From assembly GCA_002309425.1 (NCBI GenBank), contig DBXD01000079.1, positions 1 to 15,720 on the forward strand: 15,720 nucleotides of DNA. The letters are read 5' to 3'. The notes beneath the pieces were generated by a model. That model was not told the origin of the DNA, made no database searches, and worked only from the letters and a program-made list of their open reading frames with translations. This DNA comes from Cyanobacteria bacterium UBA1221 (GTDB taxonomy: Bacteria > Cyanobacteriota > Vampirovibrionia > Gastranaerophilales > Gastranaerophilaceae). The position numbers and the translations under genes are program-made. Below are positions 5,664-11,795 of this stretch, piece after piece; positions within the stretch are counted from its first letter, which is position 1, and every line of letters starts with the position of its first letter.

Positions 5664-6353
5664 ATGGCAGAAGAAAAAAAAGGCTTTAACCTTCAATCAC
5701 TTAATTTTAATTTTTCCGCGGTTGATGACACGCAGGTTGAAGCAATGGAAAAACGGGAAGCAGAATTGCGGGAAAAAGAAAGAAGGGCAGAGCTTGAAAG
5801 TAATTATATAAAATCAAGCGGAGTTCCGAAAAGGTATTTTTCAGAAAGCCTTGAAACATACAGGCCGACAAATGAAGAAAACAAAAAGGTCTTTGAATGG
5901 ATTTATAAATTTGTCGAAAAAGTGGAGCAGAAGGAAAACACAAAAAATCTTGTTTATTTAAGCGGAAAATTTGGAACGGGCAAAACTCATATCGGGTGCG
6001 GGATTGTCCGAAGGTTAGGCGGGTTTATAATAACTTCACTTGAACTTTGCATTACTTATGACAGTTGCAGGGACTTCAAGGCAACGGAAACAAGAATTCA
6101 ATATCTGAAAAAACTTTGCGGGGCTTCTGTCTTGGTAATTGATGAAATCGGAAAAGGTGTTGCAGGAATTGAAAAAGAGATTATGCCTTTTATTGTTAAT
6201 GAATTTTATGGCTCTGGAAAGCTTTTAATTTTCTTAGGAAATGAAAACAAGGAACAGTTCAATAAAATTATTGGCGAAGCAGGCGCAGACAGATTTGCAG
6301 AAGCGGGGATTTATTTTTCTTTAATCGGGGAGTCAAACAGGCAGAAAAAATAA
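5664..6353 (+). CDS. DnaC-like AAA+ helicase loader
   Basis: 229 residues from ATG 5664, chosen because it has AAAGGGGG at the right distance; the frame is open further upstream but the earlier ATG at 5577 lies inside the preceding gene without a ribosome site. Residues 20-50 are a charged N-terminal helix that may contact the helicase. The ATPase core has Walker A GKFGTGKT at 101-108, Walker B VLVIDE at 156-161, a sensor region near LLIFLGNEN (187-195) and ADR at 208-210 as probable arginine finger. The family loads the replicative helicase at the origin. Together with the iteron-bearing initiator it forms an O/P-like module that borrows the host helicase, since no helicase gene is in the window. 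Confidence 0.88.
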   Translation: MAEEKKGFNLQSLNFNFSAVDDTQVEAMEKREAELREKERRAELESNYIKSSGVPKRYFSESLETYRPTNEENKKVFEWIYKFVEKVEQKENTKNLVYLSGKFGTGKTHIGCGIVRRLGGFIITSLELCITYDSCRDFKATETRIQYLKKLCGASVLVIDEIGKGVAGIEKEIMPFIVNEFYGSGKLLIFLGNENKEQFNKIIGEAGADRFAEAGIYFSLIGESNRQKK

Positions 6354-6363
6354 TTTTTTAGTG

Positions 6364-6392
6364 TTGACATATAAAAGAAAAGGTGTTAAGAT
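6364..6392 (+). promoter_or_regulatory. Early promoter
   Basis: TTGACA at 6364-6369, 17-nt spacer ending in GGTGT, TAAGAT at 6387-6392, with an extended -10 TG. The start near 6399 leaves a very short leader before the AAGGGGG of the gene at 6416. Confidence 0.75.
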
Positions 6393-6415
6393 GTTTTTTA
6401 TAAAGGGGGCAAAAG

Positions 6416-6592
6416 ATGGACACAAAAGAAAAAGTTTTGCAGTTCTTAAAAATGGGTTGCAAGACAGAAGCAGAAGCAGAAGAAATGCTTATGGATAGTA
6501 TTAAGGGCATAAAAGAAAAAATGCCTTTAATTTCAGATAAAATAGCAATCGCTTTTCTTTATCAAGAGATTTGCGAAAGGGGGACAAAATGA
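6416..6592 (+). CDS. Small hypothetical protein upstream of the nuclease
   Basis: 58 residues from ATG 6416 (MDTKEKVLQFLKMGCKTEAE), predicted mostly helical with many Glu, Lys and Met and a single Cys. There are no membrane segments or known motifs. It is the first gene after the promoter at 6364-6392 and ends in ATGA, sharing four bases with the start of the nuclease gene, so the two are translationally coupled. Function unknown; a partner or regulator of the nuclease is possible but unproven. Confidence 0.72.
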   Translation: MDTKEKVLQFLKMGCKTEAEAEEMLMDSIKGIKEKMPLISDKIAIAFLYQEICERGTK

Positions 6593-7440
6593 TTATTAAA
6601 AATTCAATGGATTTGCCACAGGCTTTTATTAATGCGGTAAGCCTTGAAAAGCACAATGCGGAAGGTGAATTTTCCGCAACAACTCTTTTGAAGGGAGCTT
6701 GTGAAACAATTTTAACTGATAGACATTTTGACGAAATCGAAGTTGATGTTGCGGATTGTGTATGGCAGATTTGGGGAACTGCGGTTCACTTGATTTTTGA
6801 AAAGGCAGGAATTGAAGGATTTACCGAAGAGAAATTCAGCGTTCCTGTAAGTAATTCAAAGGTTACGGGACGAGTTGATTTGTACGATCTGGAAAACGAA
6901 ACAGTTTACGATTGGAAAACCGCTTCAACTTGGAAAGTACAGTTTAATGATTTTTCAGATTGGGATAAACAGGGGCTTATCTATGCTTGGCTTATGAAGC
7001 AGAATGGCTTGAAAGTAAAAGAAATCAAGTTTGTTGCACTTCTGAAAGACCATAGCAAGAGCAAGGCGAGAAAGGATTTTGAATACCCACAGAAACCCGT
7101 TGTAGTTCATACTGTAAAGGTAACAGAAGAAGCATTAAAAGAGATTGAAGCATTTATCAATTTGAAGGTGCGACAGTTTGAAGTTGCCGAAACTCTGGTT
7201 GACGAAAAATTGACACCTTGTACGAAGGAAGAACGATGGGCAACAGACGATAAATGGGCAATTATGAAAGCGGGAAGAAAAACCGCCTTGAAGGTTTGCG
7301 AAAGTGAAGAGCAGGCAAAAGAATTGATGGGAAGCCTTGGCGGAACTTCGATTGAATACCGTAAGGGTGAAAGCAAGAAATGCGAAGATTATTGTAACTG
7401 CAAAGCTTTCTGCCCGTTCTATAATAATTGTCATAAATAA
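6589..7440 (+). CDS. Cas4/RecB-like PD-(D/E)XK nuclease with C-terminal Cys cluster
   Basis: 283 residues from ATG 6589; a TTG at 6571 would add six residues but lies over the ribosome site. PD-(D/E)XK nuclease elements are in order: His67 in GTAVHLIFE, Asp97 in GRVDLYD, Asp108 and Lys110 in VYDWKTAS, and Gln128/Tyr132 in KQGLIYAW (the QxxxY motif of RecB-type nucleases). The C-terminus carries a dense Cys set (KCEDYCNCKAFCPFYNNCHK), and Cys38 near the N-terminus could complete a Cas4/AddB-type Fe-S site. Such phage exonucleases resect DNA ends for an annealase; an ERF annealase and SSBs are encoded downstream. No CRISPR array is present, so a Cas4 adaptation role is unlikely. Confidence 0.82.
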   Translation: MIIKNSMDLPQAFINAVSLEKHNAEGEFSATTLLKGACETILTDRHFDEIEVDVADCVWQIWGTAVHLIFEKAGIEGFTEEKFSVPVSNSKVTGRVDLYDLENETVYDWKTASTWKVQFNDFSDWDKQGLIYAWLMKQNGLKVKEIKFVALLKDHSKSKARKDFEYPQKPVVVHTVKVTEEALKEIEAFINLKVRQFEVAETLVDEKLTPCTKEERWATDDKWAIMKAGRKTALKVCESEEQAKELMGSLGGTSIEYRKGESKKCEDYCNCKAFCPFYNNCHK

Positions 7441-7447
7441 TTTAATG

Positions 7448-7474
7448 GGTGGGTGAAACATCCCGCCTTTTTTT
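7448..7474 (+). terminator. Terminator abutting the next ribosome-binding site
   Basis: GGTGGG(TG) pairs with CA(T)CCCGCC around a short AAA loop with one bulge, followed by seven T at 7468-7474. The T-run is continuous with AAGGGG, the ribosome site of the gene at 7487, so read-through transcripts would translate it. Confidence 0.7.
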
Positions 7475-7486
7475 AAGGGGTAAAGA

Positions 7487-7702
7487 ATGAAATTAAAATC
7501 AAATGATTGGGTTGTTTGTTGCGATAATATCCGCAGGTTAAGAAGGGAAAGGAACTTAACGCAAAGGGAACTATCCAGAAAGTTAAAAGTTTCTACAGGG
7601 ACAATCGGGAACATTGAAAGCAATTATACTTGTTCAGTAAGGCTTTTATGTTCAATAGCAAATTTTTTTAATATTCCTGTTGGGGATTTATTTAAGGAGT
7701 AA
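7487..7702 (+). CDS. XRE-family HTH regulator
   Basis: 71 residues. Residues 24-44 (LTQRELSRKLKVSTGTIGNIE) are a standard Cro/CI-type helix-turn-helix, followed by helices ending NFFNIPVGDLF, the usual family finish. It has no C-terminal oligomerisation or peptidase domain, so it resembles a small Cro-like DNA-binding protein. The gene follows a terminator with only the ribosome site between, which would limit its expression to read-through. No operator can be assigned to it, though the palindromic promoter at 9659-9688 is a candidate target. It is not a divergent CI/Cro pair, so it gives no evidence of lysogeny by itself. Confidence 0.88.
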   Translation: MKLKSNDWVVCCDNIRRLRRERNLTQRELSRKLKVSTGTIGNIESNYTCSVRLLCSIANFFNIPVGDLFKE

Positions 7703-7707
7703 AGAAA

Positions 7708-8223
7708 ATGATAGGTTACAAAGCATTTGATGAAAACTTAATGTGCAGAGGTTTTCAGTTTGAAGTAGGAAAGACCTACAAAACAGAAGCAAAGAAAGAC
7801 GAGTTGAAATTGTGTACTGACACTGTATTTCATTTTTGTCGTGAATTACACAGAATTGAAGCAGTAAGTGATTATACTATTTCTAATTCCAGAGTGTGTG
7901 AAGTTATTGCCGAAGGTGATATTGTAACAGACGGTGATAAATATGGAACAAATAAAATTACTATTCTTAGAGAAATTCCGAAAGAAGAATTGAAAAAATA
8001 TAATAATTGTAACTCGGGTAATTGTAACTCGGCAGGTGCAGAAGTAAGTGAAGGGGAGTTTGAAAAAAGCCTGCTTGAAAAAGGGGTTTGTCTTCAATCT
8101 GATCTGGATGAAGCAAAAGAAATAATTGCTATGCAGAAAAGGGCATTGGAAAATTATATTTTAAGTCCAGATGAAACTATAAAAGATTTAATTAGGAAGG
8201 CGGAAGCTTTATTAAAGGTGTAA
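7708..8223 (+). CDS. DUF7666-like phage protein
   Basis: 171 residues. The first 95 or so follow the pattern of a phage domain I recall as DUF7666: KAFDENLMCRGFQFEVGKTY, then LCTDTVFHFCRELHRIE, SRVCEVIAEGDIV and YGTNKITILREIP. Its function is unknown; it is probably a beta-rich module. A short in-frame DNA repeat (13 bp, 8005-8017 and 8020-8032) encodes NCNSGNCNS in the linker. The C-terminal 60 residues are helical and charged and may form a coiled coil. It starts five bases after the HTH gene and so is probably co-translated with it. The domain name is from memory and needs a profile search. Confidence 0.65.
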   Translation: MIGYKAFDENLMCRGFQFEVGKTYKTEAKKDELKLCTDTVFHFCRELHRIEAVSDYTISNSRVCEVIAEGDIVTDGDKYGTNKITILREIPKEELKKYNNCNSGNCNSAGAEVSEGEFEKSLLEKGVCLQSDLDEAKEIIAMQKRALENYILSPDETIKDLIRKAEALLKV

Positions 8224-8255
8224 AAATAGGTTAACAGAAAAAATAAAATAAAGTG

Positions 8256-8284
8256 TTGACATAATAAACAGGATGTGTTATTAT
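8256..8284 (+). promoter_or_regulatory. Promoter of the small SSB gene
   Basis: TTGACA at 8256-8261, 17-nt spacer ending ATGTGT, TATTAT at 8279-8284, with extended -10 TG. The intergenic stretch 8224-8315 otherwise holds only AT-rich DNA and the AAAAGGGGG ribosome site. Confidence 0.78.
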
Positions 8285-8315
8285 TAAGATAACAAAAAGC
8301 AAAAGGGGGCTTTAT

Positions 8316-8618
8316 ATGAATATGTTAAACAGTCTTATTTTGGAAGGTAACATCGCAAAAGATGTTAAAATCAAGGAAAAAGAAAACGGAAAAGAAATTG
8401 CAGTTTTTTCTGTTTCTTATAACCGCTATTATGAAACAATAGACGGGGAGCAGGTTTCGGAAAGTTACATTTTTGAAGTTGAATGTAATGGACATATGGT
8501 TCCACTTGCCAGAGATTTCTGCAAAAACAACAGGGGTATTCGGATTGTAGGAAGATTGAAGCAGGAAGGCAAGAAGGTCTTTGTTGTAGCAGAACACATG
8601 GAATTCAAAGCAAAATAA
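8316..8618 (+). CDS. Short SSB-like OB-fold protein
   Basis: 100 residues resembling the DNA-binding half of bacterial SSB: MLNSLILEGNIAKDVKIKE, then AVFSVSYNRYYE, YIFEVECNGHMVPLA and GIRIVGRLKQEGKKVFVVAE. It stops right after the OB fold and has no acidic partner-binding tip, unlike the second SSB gene at 9894. It has its own promoter. It probably coats single-stranded DNA or RNA, or serves as a specialised SSB for recombination. Two different SSB-type genes within 2 kb is unusual. An OB-fold protein with another ligand remains possible. Confidence 0.75.
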   Translation: MNMLNSLILEGNIAKDVKIKEKENGKEIAVFSVSYNRYYETIDGEQVSESYIFEVECNGHMVPLARDFCKNNRGIRIVGRLKQEGKKVFVVAEHMEFKAK

Positions 8619-8624
8619 AAACAC

Positions 8625-8642
8625 GCGGGGGCAAAACCCCGC
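8625..8642 (+). other. Perfect GC hairpin without a U-tract
   Basis: GCGGGG at 8625-8630 pairs exactly with CCCCGC at 8637-8642 around a GCAAAA loop, between the short SSB gene and the next gene. No T-run follows, so it is probably an mRNA processing or stability hairpin, not a terminator. Confidence 0.6.
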
Positions 8643-8662
8643 AGAATAAAAGGGGACAAAAT

Positions 8663-8872
8663 ATGGTAACAGTAACAATCAATTACAAAGAAAAAGAAAT
8701 CATTAAAAATGCAGGCTTGCAGAAGCTTCCAGAAGTTGGGGCGGTTATTTTCATAAATGGAAATACTGCCGAAGTATTTCAGATTGAACACTTTCTTAAA
8801 ATACAGGACAAAGAAGGTAAGCCAGAGCTTATTGAAGAGATAACTTTGTTTTGTGATGACAGATACAAATAA
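8663..8872 (+). CDS. Hypothetical protein
   Basis: 69 residues from ATG 8663 after AAAAGGGG. The sequence is beta-rich at the start (MVTVTINYKEKEIIKNAGL), then AVIFINGNTAEVFQIEHFL, and ends ITLFCDDRYK. No domain recognised; the strand-turn-strand pattern suggests a small beta fold. It follows the short SSB gene with only the GC hairpin between, so it is likely in the same transcript. Function unknown. Confidence 0.7.
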   Translation: MVTVTINYKEKEIIKNAGLQKLPEVGAVIFINGNTAEVFQIEHFLKIQDKEGKPELIEEITLFCDDRYK

Positions 8873-8884
8873 TGGGGGCAAAGT

Positions 8885-9199
8885 ATGAAAGTTAGGGCAG
8901 ATTTTAATTTTTCAGATAGTGCAGAAAAAATCAAAGAATGCATTGGTTATGTTGTAGGGGAGTTTACTCCAAAGGAATATGGCGGGGACTTCAAGCCAGA
9001 AAACGTGTATATAAATAGATTTGTTGGAAGCACAACAGATTTTAAAAAGCTTGAAGAATTGGCAGTTAAAAATTGCAAGGTTGTTTATGATGACAAGGAA
9101 GTTGAAGAAAAAAACTTTGTTGAAGCCTGCAAGATCTGTGATAATAATTGCGGTTGCTGCAAATATAATTGCAATTGCTATACTTTGGTTGAAGCATAA
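8885..9199 (+). CDS. Hypothetical protein with Cys-rich tail
   Basis: 104 residues. The first 75 are unremarkable and charged (MKVRADFNFSDSAEKIKECI). The tail ACKICDNNCGCCKYNCNCYT packs eight cysteines into twenty residues, enough for one or two metal sites (zinc or Fe-S). I do not recognise the family. The start has AATGGGGGC upstream and lies 12 bases after the preceding stop. A shadow frame at 9021-9215 should be ignored. The Cys pattern is not a standard zinc-finger spacing. Confidence 0.7.
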   Translation: MKVRADFNFSDSAEKIKECIGYVVGEFTPKEYGGDFKPENVYINRFVGSTTDFKKLEELAVKNCKVVYDDKEVEEKNFVEACKICDNNCGCCKYNCNCYTLVEA

Positions 9200-9211
9200 G
9201 GGGGGGACAAA

Positions 9212-9337
9212 ATGAAAGAGAAAATCTTTTTAGAAATCCTTTTAGTTTTAATCGGTGGTTCAATGATTGTTTGTTTTATCTGGACAATTGTTGAAGTTAT
9301 AAAAATGATTTTTTGTAAGAAAGGGGGCAAAAAATGA
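9212..9337 (+). CDS. Small single-pass membrane protein
   Basis: 41 residues from ATG 9212, with a strong GGGGGG ribosome site. Residues about 6-28 (FLEILLVLIGGSMIVCFIWT) form one membrane helix, and the tail KMIFCKKGGKK is positively charged, so the C-terminus is predicted cytoplasmic. It ends in ATGA, overlapping the next gene by four bases. Function unknown; phages often encode such small membrane proteins for host takeover or superinfection exclusion. Confidence 0.68.
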   Translation: MKEKIFLEILLVLIGGSMIVCFIWTIVEVIKMIFCKKGGKK

Positions 9338-9636
9338 AATTAAAAGCTTTGGAAAGTAAGGTGCGCAAGTGCCTTAAAAATTATCCAGAAACAAGGGGAA
9401 GCGATGATTTACTTTATATCGAAGTATTAAAAGAAATGGGAATTTTCCTTGGGCAATATACTGCGGATTATTGGTTCCGTAACTATAGGAAAATGGGGCT
9501 TCCATCGATTGAAAGTGTCGGCAGGTGCAGGCGCAAAATTCAAGAAAAAAATGAAGCCTTGAAGCCGATTAAAGAAATCGAATTGCAGAGAAGGGCGCAG
9601 GAAAAAACCTTTTATAATTATTCCTTGGGTTTTTAA
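9334..9636 (+). CDS. Conserved phage hypothetical protein
   Basis: 100 residues with the pattern KCLKNYPETRGSDDLLYIEV near the start and LPSIESVGRCRRKIQEKNEA in the second half. I recognise this combination from many small phage proteins of Firmicutes and related hosts, usually annotated as hypothetical and lying near recombination or regulatory genes. The helical, Arg/Lys-rich second half suggests nucleic-acid contact. The start overlaps the membrane-protein gene. Function unknown. Confidence 0.7.
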   Translation: MKLKALESKVRKCLKNYPETRGSDDLLYIEVLKEMGIFLGQYTADYWFRNYRKMGLPSIESVGRCRRKIQEKNEALKPIKEIELQRRAQEKTFYNYSLGF

Positions 9637-9658
9637 TTCTTGCGGGGCTTTGTTAGTG

Positions 9659-9688
9659 TTGACACCTTCGGGAAAAAGGTGTTAAGAT
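9659..9688 (+). promoter_or_regulatory. Promoter with an internal palindrome (candidate operator)
   Basis: TTGACA at 9659-9664, 18-nt spacer, TAAGAT at 9683-9688. Between the hexamers ACACCTT (9662-9668) and AAGGTGT (9676-9682) form a perfect inverted repeat with a 7-bp centre, spanning the core promoter. A dimeric repressor bound there would block RNA polymerase. Candidate binders are the HTH proteins at 7487 or 11796, or the ribbon-helix-helix protein at 10384. Confidence 0.72.
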
Positions 9689-9707
9689 ATATTACAGGGG
9701 GACAGAT

Positions 9708-9821
9708 ATGGACAATAAAAAACTTCGTGTCATGTCTTTCGGGCTTGGGTGGTTTGATGAAAAGAGAAATCAAAAAAAGGGGAAACAAATTTTATCGGAA
9801 GCGGAAATTAAATGGGATTGA
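9708..9821 (+). CDS. Small hypothetical protein (overlaps next gene)
   Basis: 37 residues from ATG 9708, placed correctly behind CAGGGGG and just after the predicted transcription start of the 9659-9688 promoter. It begins MDNKKLRVMSFGLGWFDEKR and is basic and soluble, with no motif recognised. It overlaps the 43-codon membrane-protein frame at 9757-9888 in a different reading frame over 65 bases. The ribosome site supports it more strongly than its neighbour. Function unknown. Confidence 0.6.
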   Translation: MDNKKLRVMSFGLGWFDEKRNQKKGKQILSEAEIKWD

Positions 9822-9888
9822 AGCTTCTGAATTGGCAGTTATTTTAATAACTGTTTTATTTATTATTTATCAGTTTTTAAGGGGGTAA
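9757..9888 (+). CDS. Small membrane protein with basic N-terminus
   Basis: 43 residues from ATG 9757 (MKREIKKRGNKFYRKRKLNG). Nine of the first seventeen residues are Lys or Arg, followed by one membrane helix at about 25-41 (ELAVILITVLFIIYQFL). The ribosome site is weak (GGTGG). The frame is open upstream to a TTG at 9640, but that start lies ahead of the promoter. Translation may be coupled to the overlapping 37-codon gene. Function unknown. Confidence 0.55.
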   Translation: MKREIKKRGNKFYRKRKLNGIEASELAVILITVLFIIYQFLRG

Positions 9889-9893
9889 AGAAG

Positions 9894-10370
9894 ATGACTG
9901 ATTTGAATAATACTGTATTAATCGGCAGATTAACTTCTGGAGTAGGTGAAAAGGATTTCGGGTACATTTCGACAGGCACCGCAAAATTGACAATCCATAT
10001 GGCAAATAACAAAAGCCGAAAGCAGGGGGAAGAATGGATTGATGAAACATCTTTTTTCGATGTTGTAGTTTGGGGAAAACTTGCCGAATATAACAAACCG
10101 AAAATTGAAAAGGGTGCAACCGTGGTTGTATCTGGAAGATTGACACAGGACAGATGGAAGGATAATAACGGACAGAATAAAAGCAAAGTTTATATTGTTG
10201 CAGATGTTCTGGAAGTATATAACAAGATCCCTTCAAATGTTCAGAAAGTTGCCGAAGCTTTTGACAATCCGCAGGGAGTTCCGCAGAATGTTACTTATGC
10301 GCCACAGAATACAACATATGCGCCAGAACAGAACGGGGGCTTTCCAGAAGACATTCCATATGGAAATTAA
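9894..10370 (+). CDS. ssb: Single-stranded DNA-binding protein
   Basis: 158 residues with the full SSB plan. The OB fold starts LNNTVLIGRLTSG and runs through ETSFFDVVVWGKLAEY, KGATVVVSGRLTQDRW and KVYIVADVLEVY to about residue 110. A flexible Pro/Gln/Asn-rich linker (VPQNVTYAPQNTTYAPEQNG) leads to an acidic tip, FPEDIPYGN, a variant of the DDIPF tip that recruits replication and repair partners; here four residues follow the tip's Pro-Tyr instead of it ending the chain. Its linker shares repeated words and a 16-nt DNA match with the ERF tail downstream. It coats single strands during replication and annealing. Confidence 0.92.
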   Translation: MTDLNNTVLIGRLTSGVGEKDFGYISTGTAKLTIHMANNKSRKQGEEWIDETSFFDVVVWGKLAEYNKPKIEKGATVVVSGRLTQDRWKDNNGQNKSKVYIVADVLEVYNKIPSNVQKVAEAFDNPQGVPQNVTYAPQNTTYAPEQNGGFPEDIPYGN

Positions 10371-10383
10371 AAGGGGGTAAAAA

Positions 10384-10563
10384 ATGGATGGTGTAAGATT
10401 TTCAATTTATTTAAGAAAAAATCAATTAGAATGGTTGGATAACGAAGCCGAAAAAATCGGGGTTTCCCGTTCAAAGTTTATTGAGTTAAAAACTTTTCCG
10501 AAAAGTTTGCAGGTTTTGAAAGAAAAGAAAGGGGCAAGCAAGAATGAACGGAAAGCAAATTAA
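10384..10563 (+). CDS. Ribbon-helix-helix (Arc/CopG-like) small DNA-binding protein
   Basis: 59 residues. The start reads GVRFSIYLRKNQLEWLDNEA and continues with AEKIGVSRSKFIEL, matching a beta strand (VRFSIYL) followed by two helices with the turn at GVSRS, as in Arc/CopG/MetJ-type repressors that bind DNA as dimers. The tail is Lys-rich. It lies between ssb and the ERF annealase and overlaps the next small gene by 20 bases. A regulator of this operon is the simplest role. Confidence 0.7.
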   Translation: MDGVRFSIYLRKNQLEWLDNEAEKIGVSRSKFIELKTFPKSLQVLKEKKGASKNERKAN

Positions 10564-10690
10564 AAAGCTTAGAAAGGAAATTAAACGGGCGCAGATTGGA
10601 AGTTTTAGCGAATTTGCAGAAACAATAAACCTTGCACCGTTAAAACTTCGCTTGAAGATTATTTTTAAGATTTTATTTAAGAAGTTATAA
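10544..10690 (+). CDS. Small basic hypothetical protein
   Basis: 48 residues from ATG 10544, with AAAGGGGCAAG about 10 bases upstream inside the preceding gene. It starts MNGKQIKKLRKEIKRAQIGS and is very rich in Lys and Arg; the last 20 residues (LRLKIIFKILFKKL) form an amphipathic cationic helix. No family recognised. Membrane- or nucleic-acid-binding is possible. It ends 11 bases before the ERF gene. Confidence 0.58.
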   Translation: MNGKQIKKLRKEIKRAQIGSFSEFAETINLAPLKLRLKIIFKILFKKL

Positions 10691-10701
10691 AGGGGGCAAA
10701 A

Positions 10702-11217
10702 ATGAACGTTTATGAAAAATTAAACGAAGCAAGAATTCGATTTCAAAAAGAAAATGTAAAAAAAAGCGGTAAGAATAGTTATGCAAATTATTCTTATTAT
10801 GAATTATCCGACATACTGCCAATAATAAACAATCTTGCAAAGGAATTGAAATTTTCCTGCGTAGTTTGTTTTACAAGTGATTTGGCAAGTTTGAGTTTTG
10901 TGGATCTAGAAAAGACAGATGATAAAATTATTTTTACATCCCCGATGGCTTCTGCAAGTTTGAAGGGTTGCCATGAAGTTCAGAACGTGGGCGCAAGTGA
11001 AACATACTTAAAAAGATATTTATATCAAAACTGTTTTGAAATTGTGGAAAATGACGCATTGGACTCAACAATGAACCCGAATGCAGGCGCAAGGCAAAAC
11101 GCTTCGCAGACCGCTTCGCAGAATGTTCCGCAGTTTGTACCACAGAATACACAACAGAATGCACCACAATCTGCGCCACAGAATACACAACAGAAAAACG
11201 GATATTATTATAAATAA
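10702..11217 (+). CDS. erf: ERF-family single-strand annealing protein
   Basis: 171 residues. The N-terminal 120 match the ERF recombinase pattern: VYEKLNEARIRFQKE, then KSGKNSYANYSYYELSDILP near residue 21, and ASLKGCHEVQNVGASETYLK ahead of RYLYQNCFEI. ERF proteins form rings that anneal complementary strands and can circularise phage genomes. The remaining 45 residues are low-complexity Gln/Asn/Pro/Ala repeats (VPQFVPQNTQQNAPQSAPQN) rather than an ordered C-terminal domain. With the nuclease at 6589, SSB at 9894 and the NinB-like gene downstream it forms a recombination module. Confidence 0.88.
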   Translation: MNVYEKLNEARIRFQKENVKKSGKNSYANYSYYELSDILPIINNLAKELKFSCVVCFTSDLASLSFVDLEKTDDKIIFTSPMASASLKGCHEVQNVGASETYLKRYLYQNCFEIVENDALDSTMNPNAGARQNASQTASQNVPQFVPQNTQQNAPQSAPQNTQQKNGYYYK

Positions 11218-11225
11218 AATTAAAG

Positions 11226-11258
11226 GCTCGCTTCTGAAAAGGGGCGGGCAATTTTTTT
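11226..11258 (+). terminator. Terminator after the ERF gene
   Basis: GCTCGCTTCT (11226-11235) pairs with AGGGGCGGGC (11240-11249) around a GAAA tetraloop (ten pairs, three G-U), followed by AATTTTTTT. The next ribosome site AAAGGGG begins directly after the T-run, the same terminator-then-RBS layout seen at 7448-7474. Confidence 0.8.
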
Positions 11259-11271
11259 AAAGGGGCAAGGA

Positions 11272-11784
11272 ATGAAAATAGTTTGTTATGCAGAAGGACA
11301 GGAAAAAGGGTTGCTTCTGCATTACCCTTCTATGAGTGTAAAAGCAGAAATGCTTCACCTTCTGGAAGGGGTAAAAGAAAAATATAATGGTTTTATGACT
11401 GTAACAATAGACAAGCCATATAAATCACGGACAACGGGCAAGGGATCGCAAAACAATTTATTCTGGAAGCTTGTTCAAATTATCTGCAATGAAACAGGGG
11501 ATGACCCAAAGGAAATTGAAAGGGATTTGAAAATAAAAGCAATTGCAAAAGGTTATCCGTATCACGTTTCAAAAATTACGGGGCTTCCCGTTCCAGAAAG
11601 TACAACAAAGATAAACACGGTTGAAATGTCTTATTTGATTGATACTGTTTATGAAGTTATAGCATTTTTGGGAATATTGCTTGAACGGGATTTGCAGAAA
11701 GAAAATAATATAATAACAGAAAAGCCCGCAGAACAGGAAAGCGGATTTGCAGAAAACGCGGAAGGCGATTATGATATTTTTTAA
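11272..11784 (+). CDS. NinB-like recombination protein
   Basis: 170 residues. The middle resembles the NinB/Orf family: VTIDKPYKSRTTGKGSQNNL followed by FWKLVQIICNETGDDPKEIE, then AIAKGYPYHV, and a TT-KINTVEMSYLIDTVYEVI segment where NinB has its conserved Thr and C-terminal helices. NinB (Orf) of lambda binds single-stranded DNA and SSB and helps RecFOR-like recombination. The N-terminal 40 residues and an acidic tail (AENAEGDYDIF) flank the core. The SSB-binding role would fit the neighbouring ssb and erf genes. Assignment by pattern is moderate. Confidence 0.6.
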   Translation: MKIVCYAEGQEKGLLLHYPSMSVKAEMLHLLEGVKEKYNGFMTVTIDKPYKSRTTGKGSQNNLFWKLVQIICNETGDDPKEIERDLKIKAIAKGYPYHVSKITGLPVPESTTKINTVEMSYLIDTVYEVIAFLGILLERDLQKENNIITEKPAEQESGFAENAEGDYDIF

Positions 11785-11795
11785 GGGGTTATAAA

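Noticed and set aside
6589..7440. cas4 of a CRISPR system
   Set aside because: No other cas gene or array is present; SSB, ERF and NinB-like neighbours point to phage recombination.
7135..7623. 162-codon minus-strand frame
   Set aside because: It runs antisense across the nuclease end, a terminator and the HTH gene, without ribosome site or recognisable domain.
9640..9756. TTG-initiated extension of the membrane protein at 9757
   Set aside because: The start would lie upstream of the -35 box of a good promoter and has no ribosome site.
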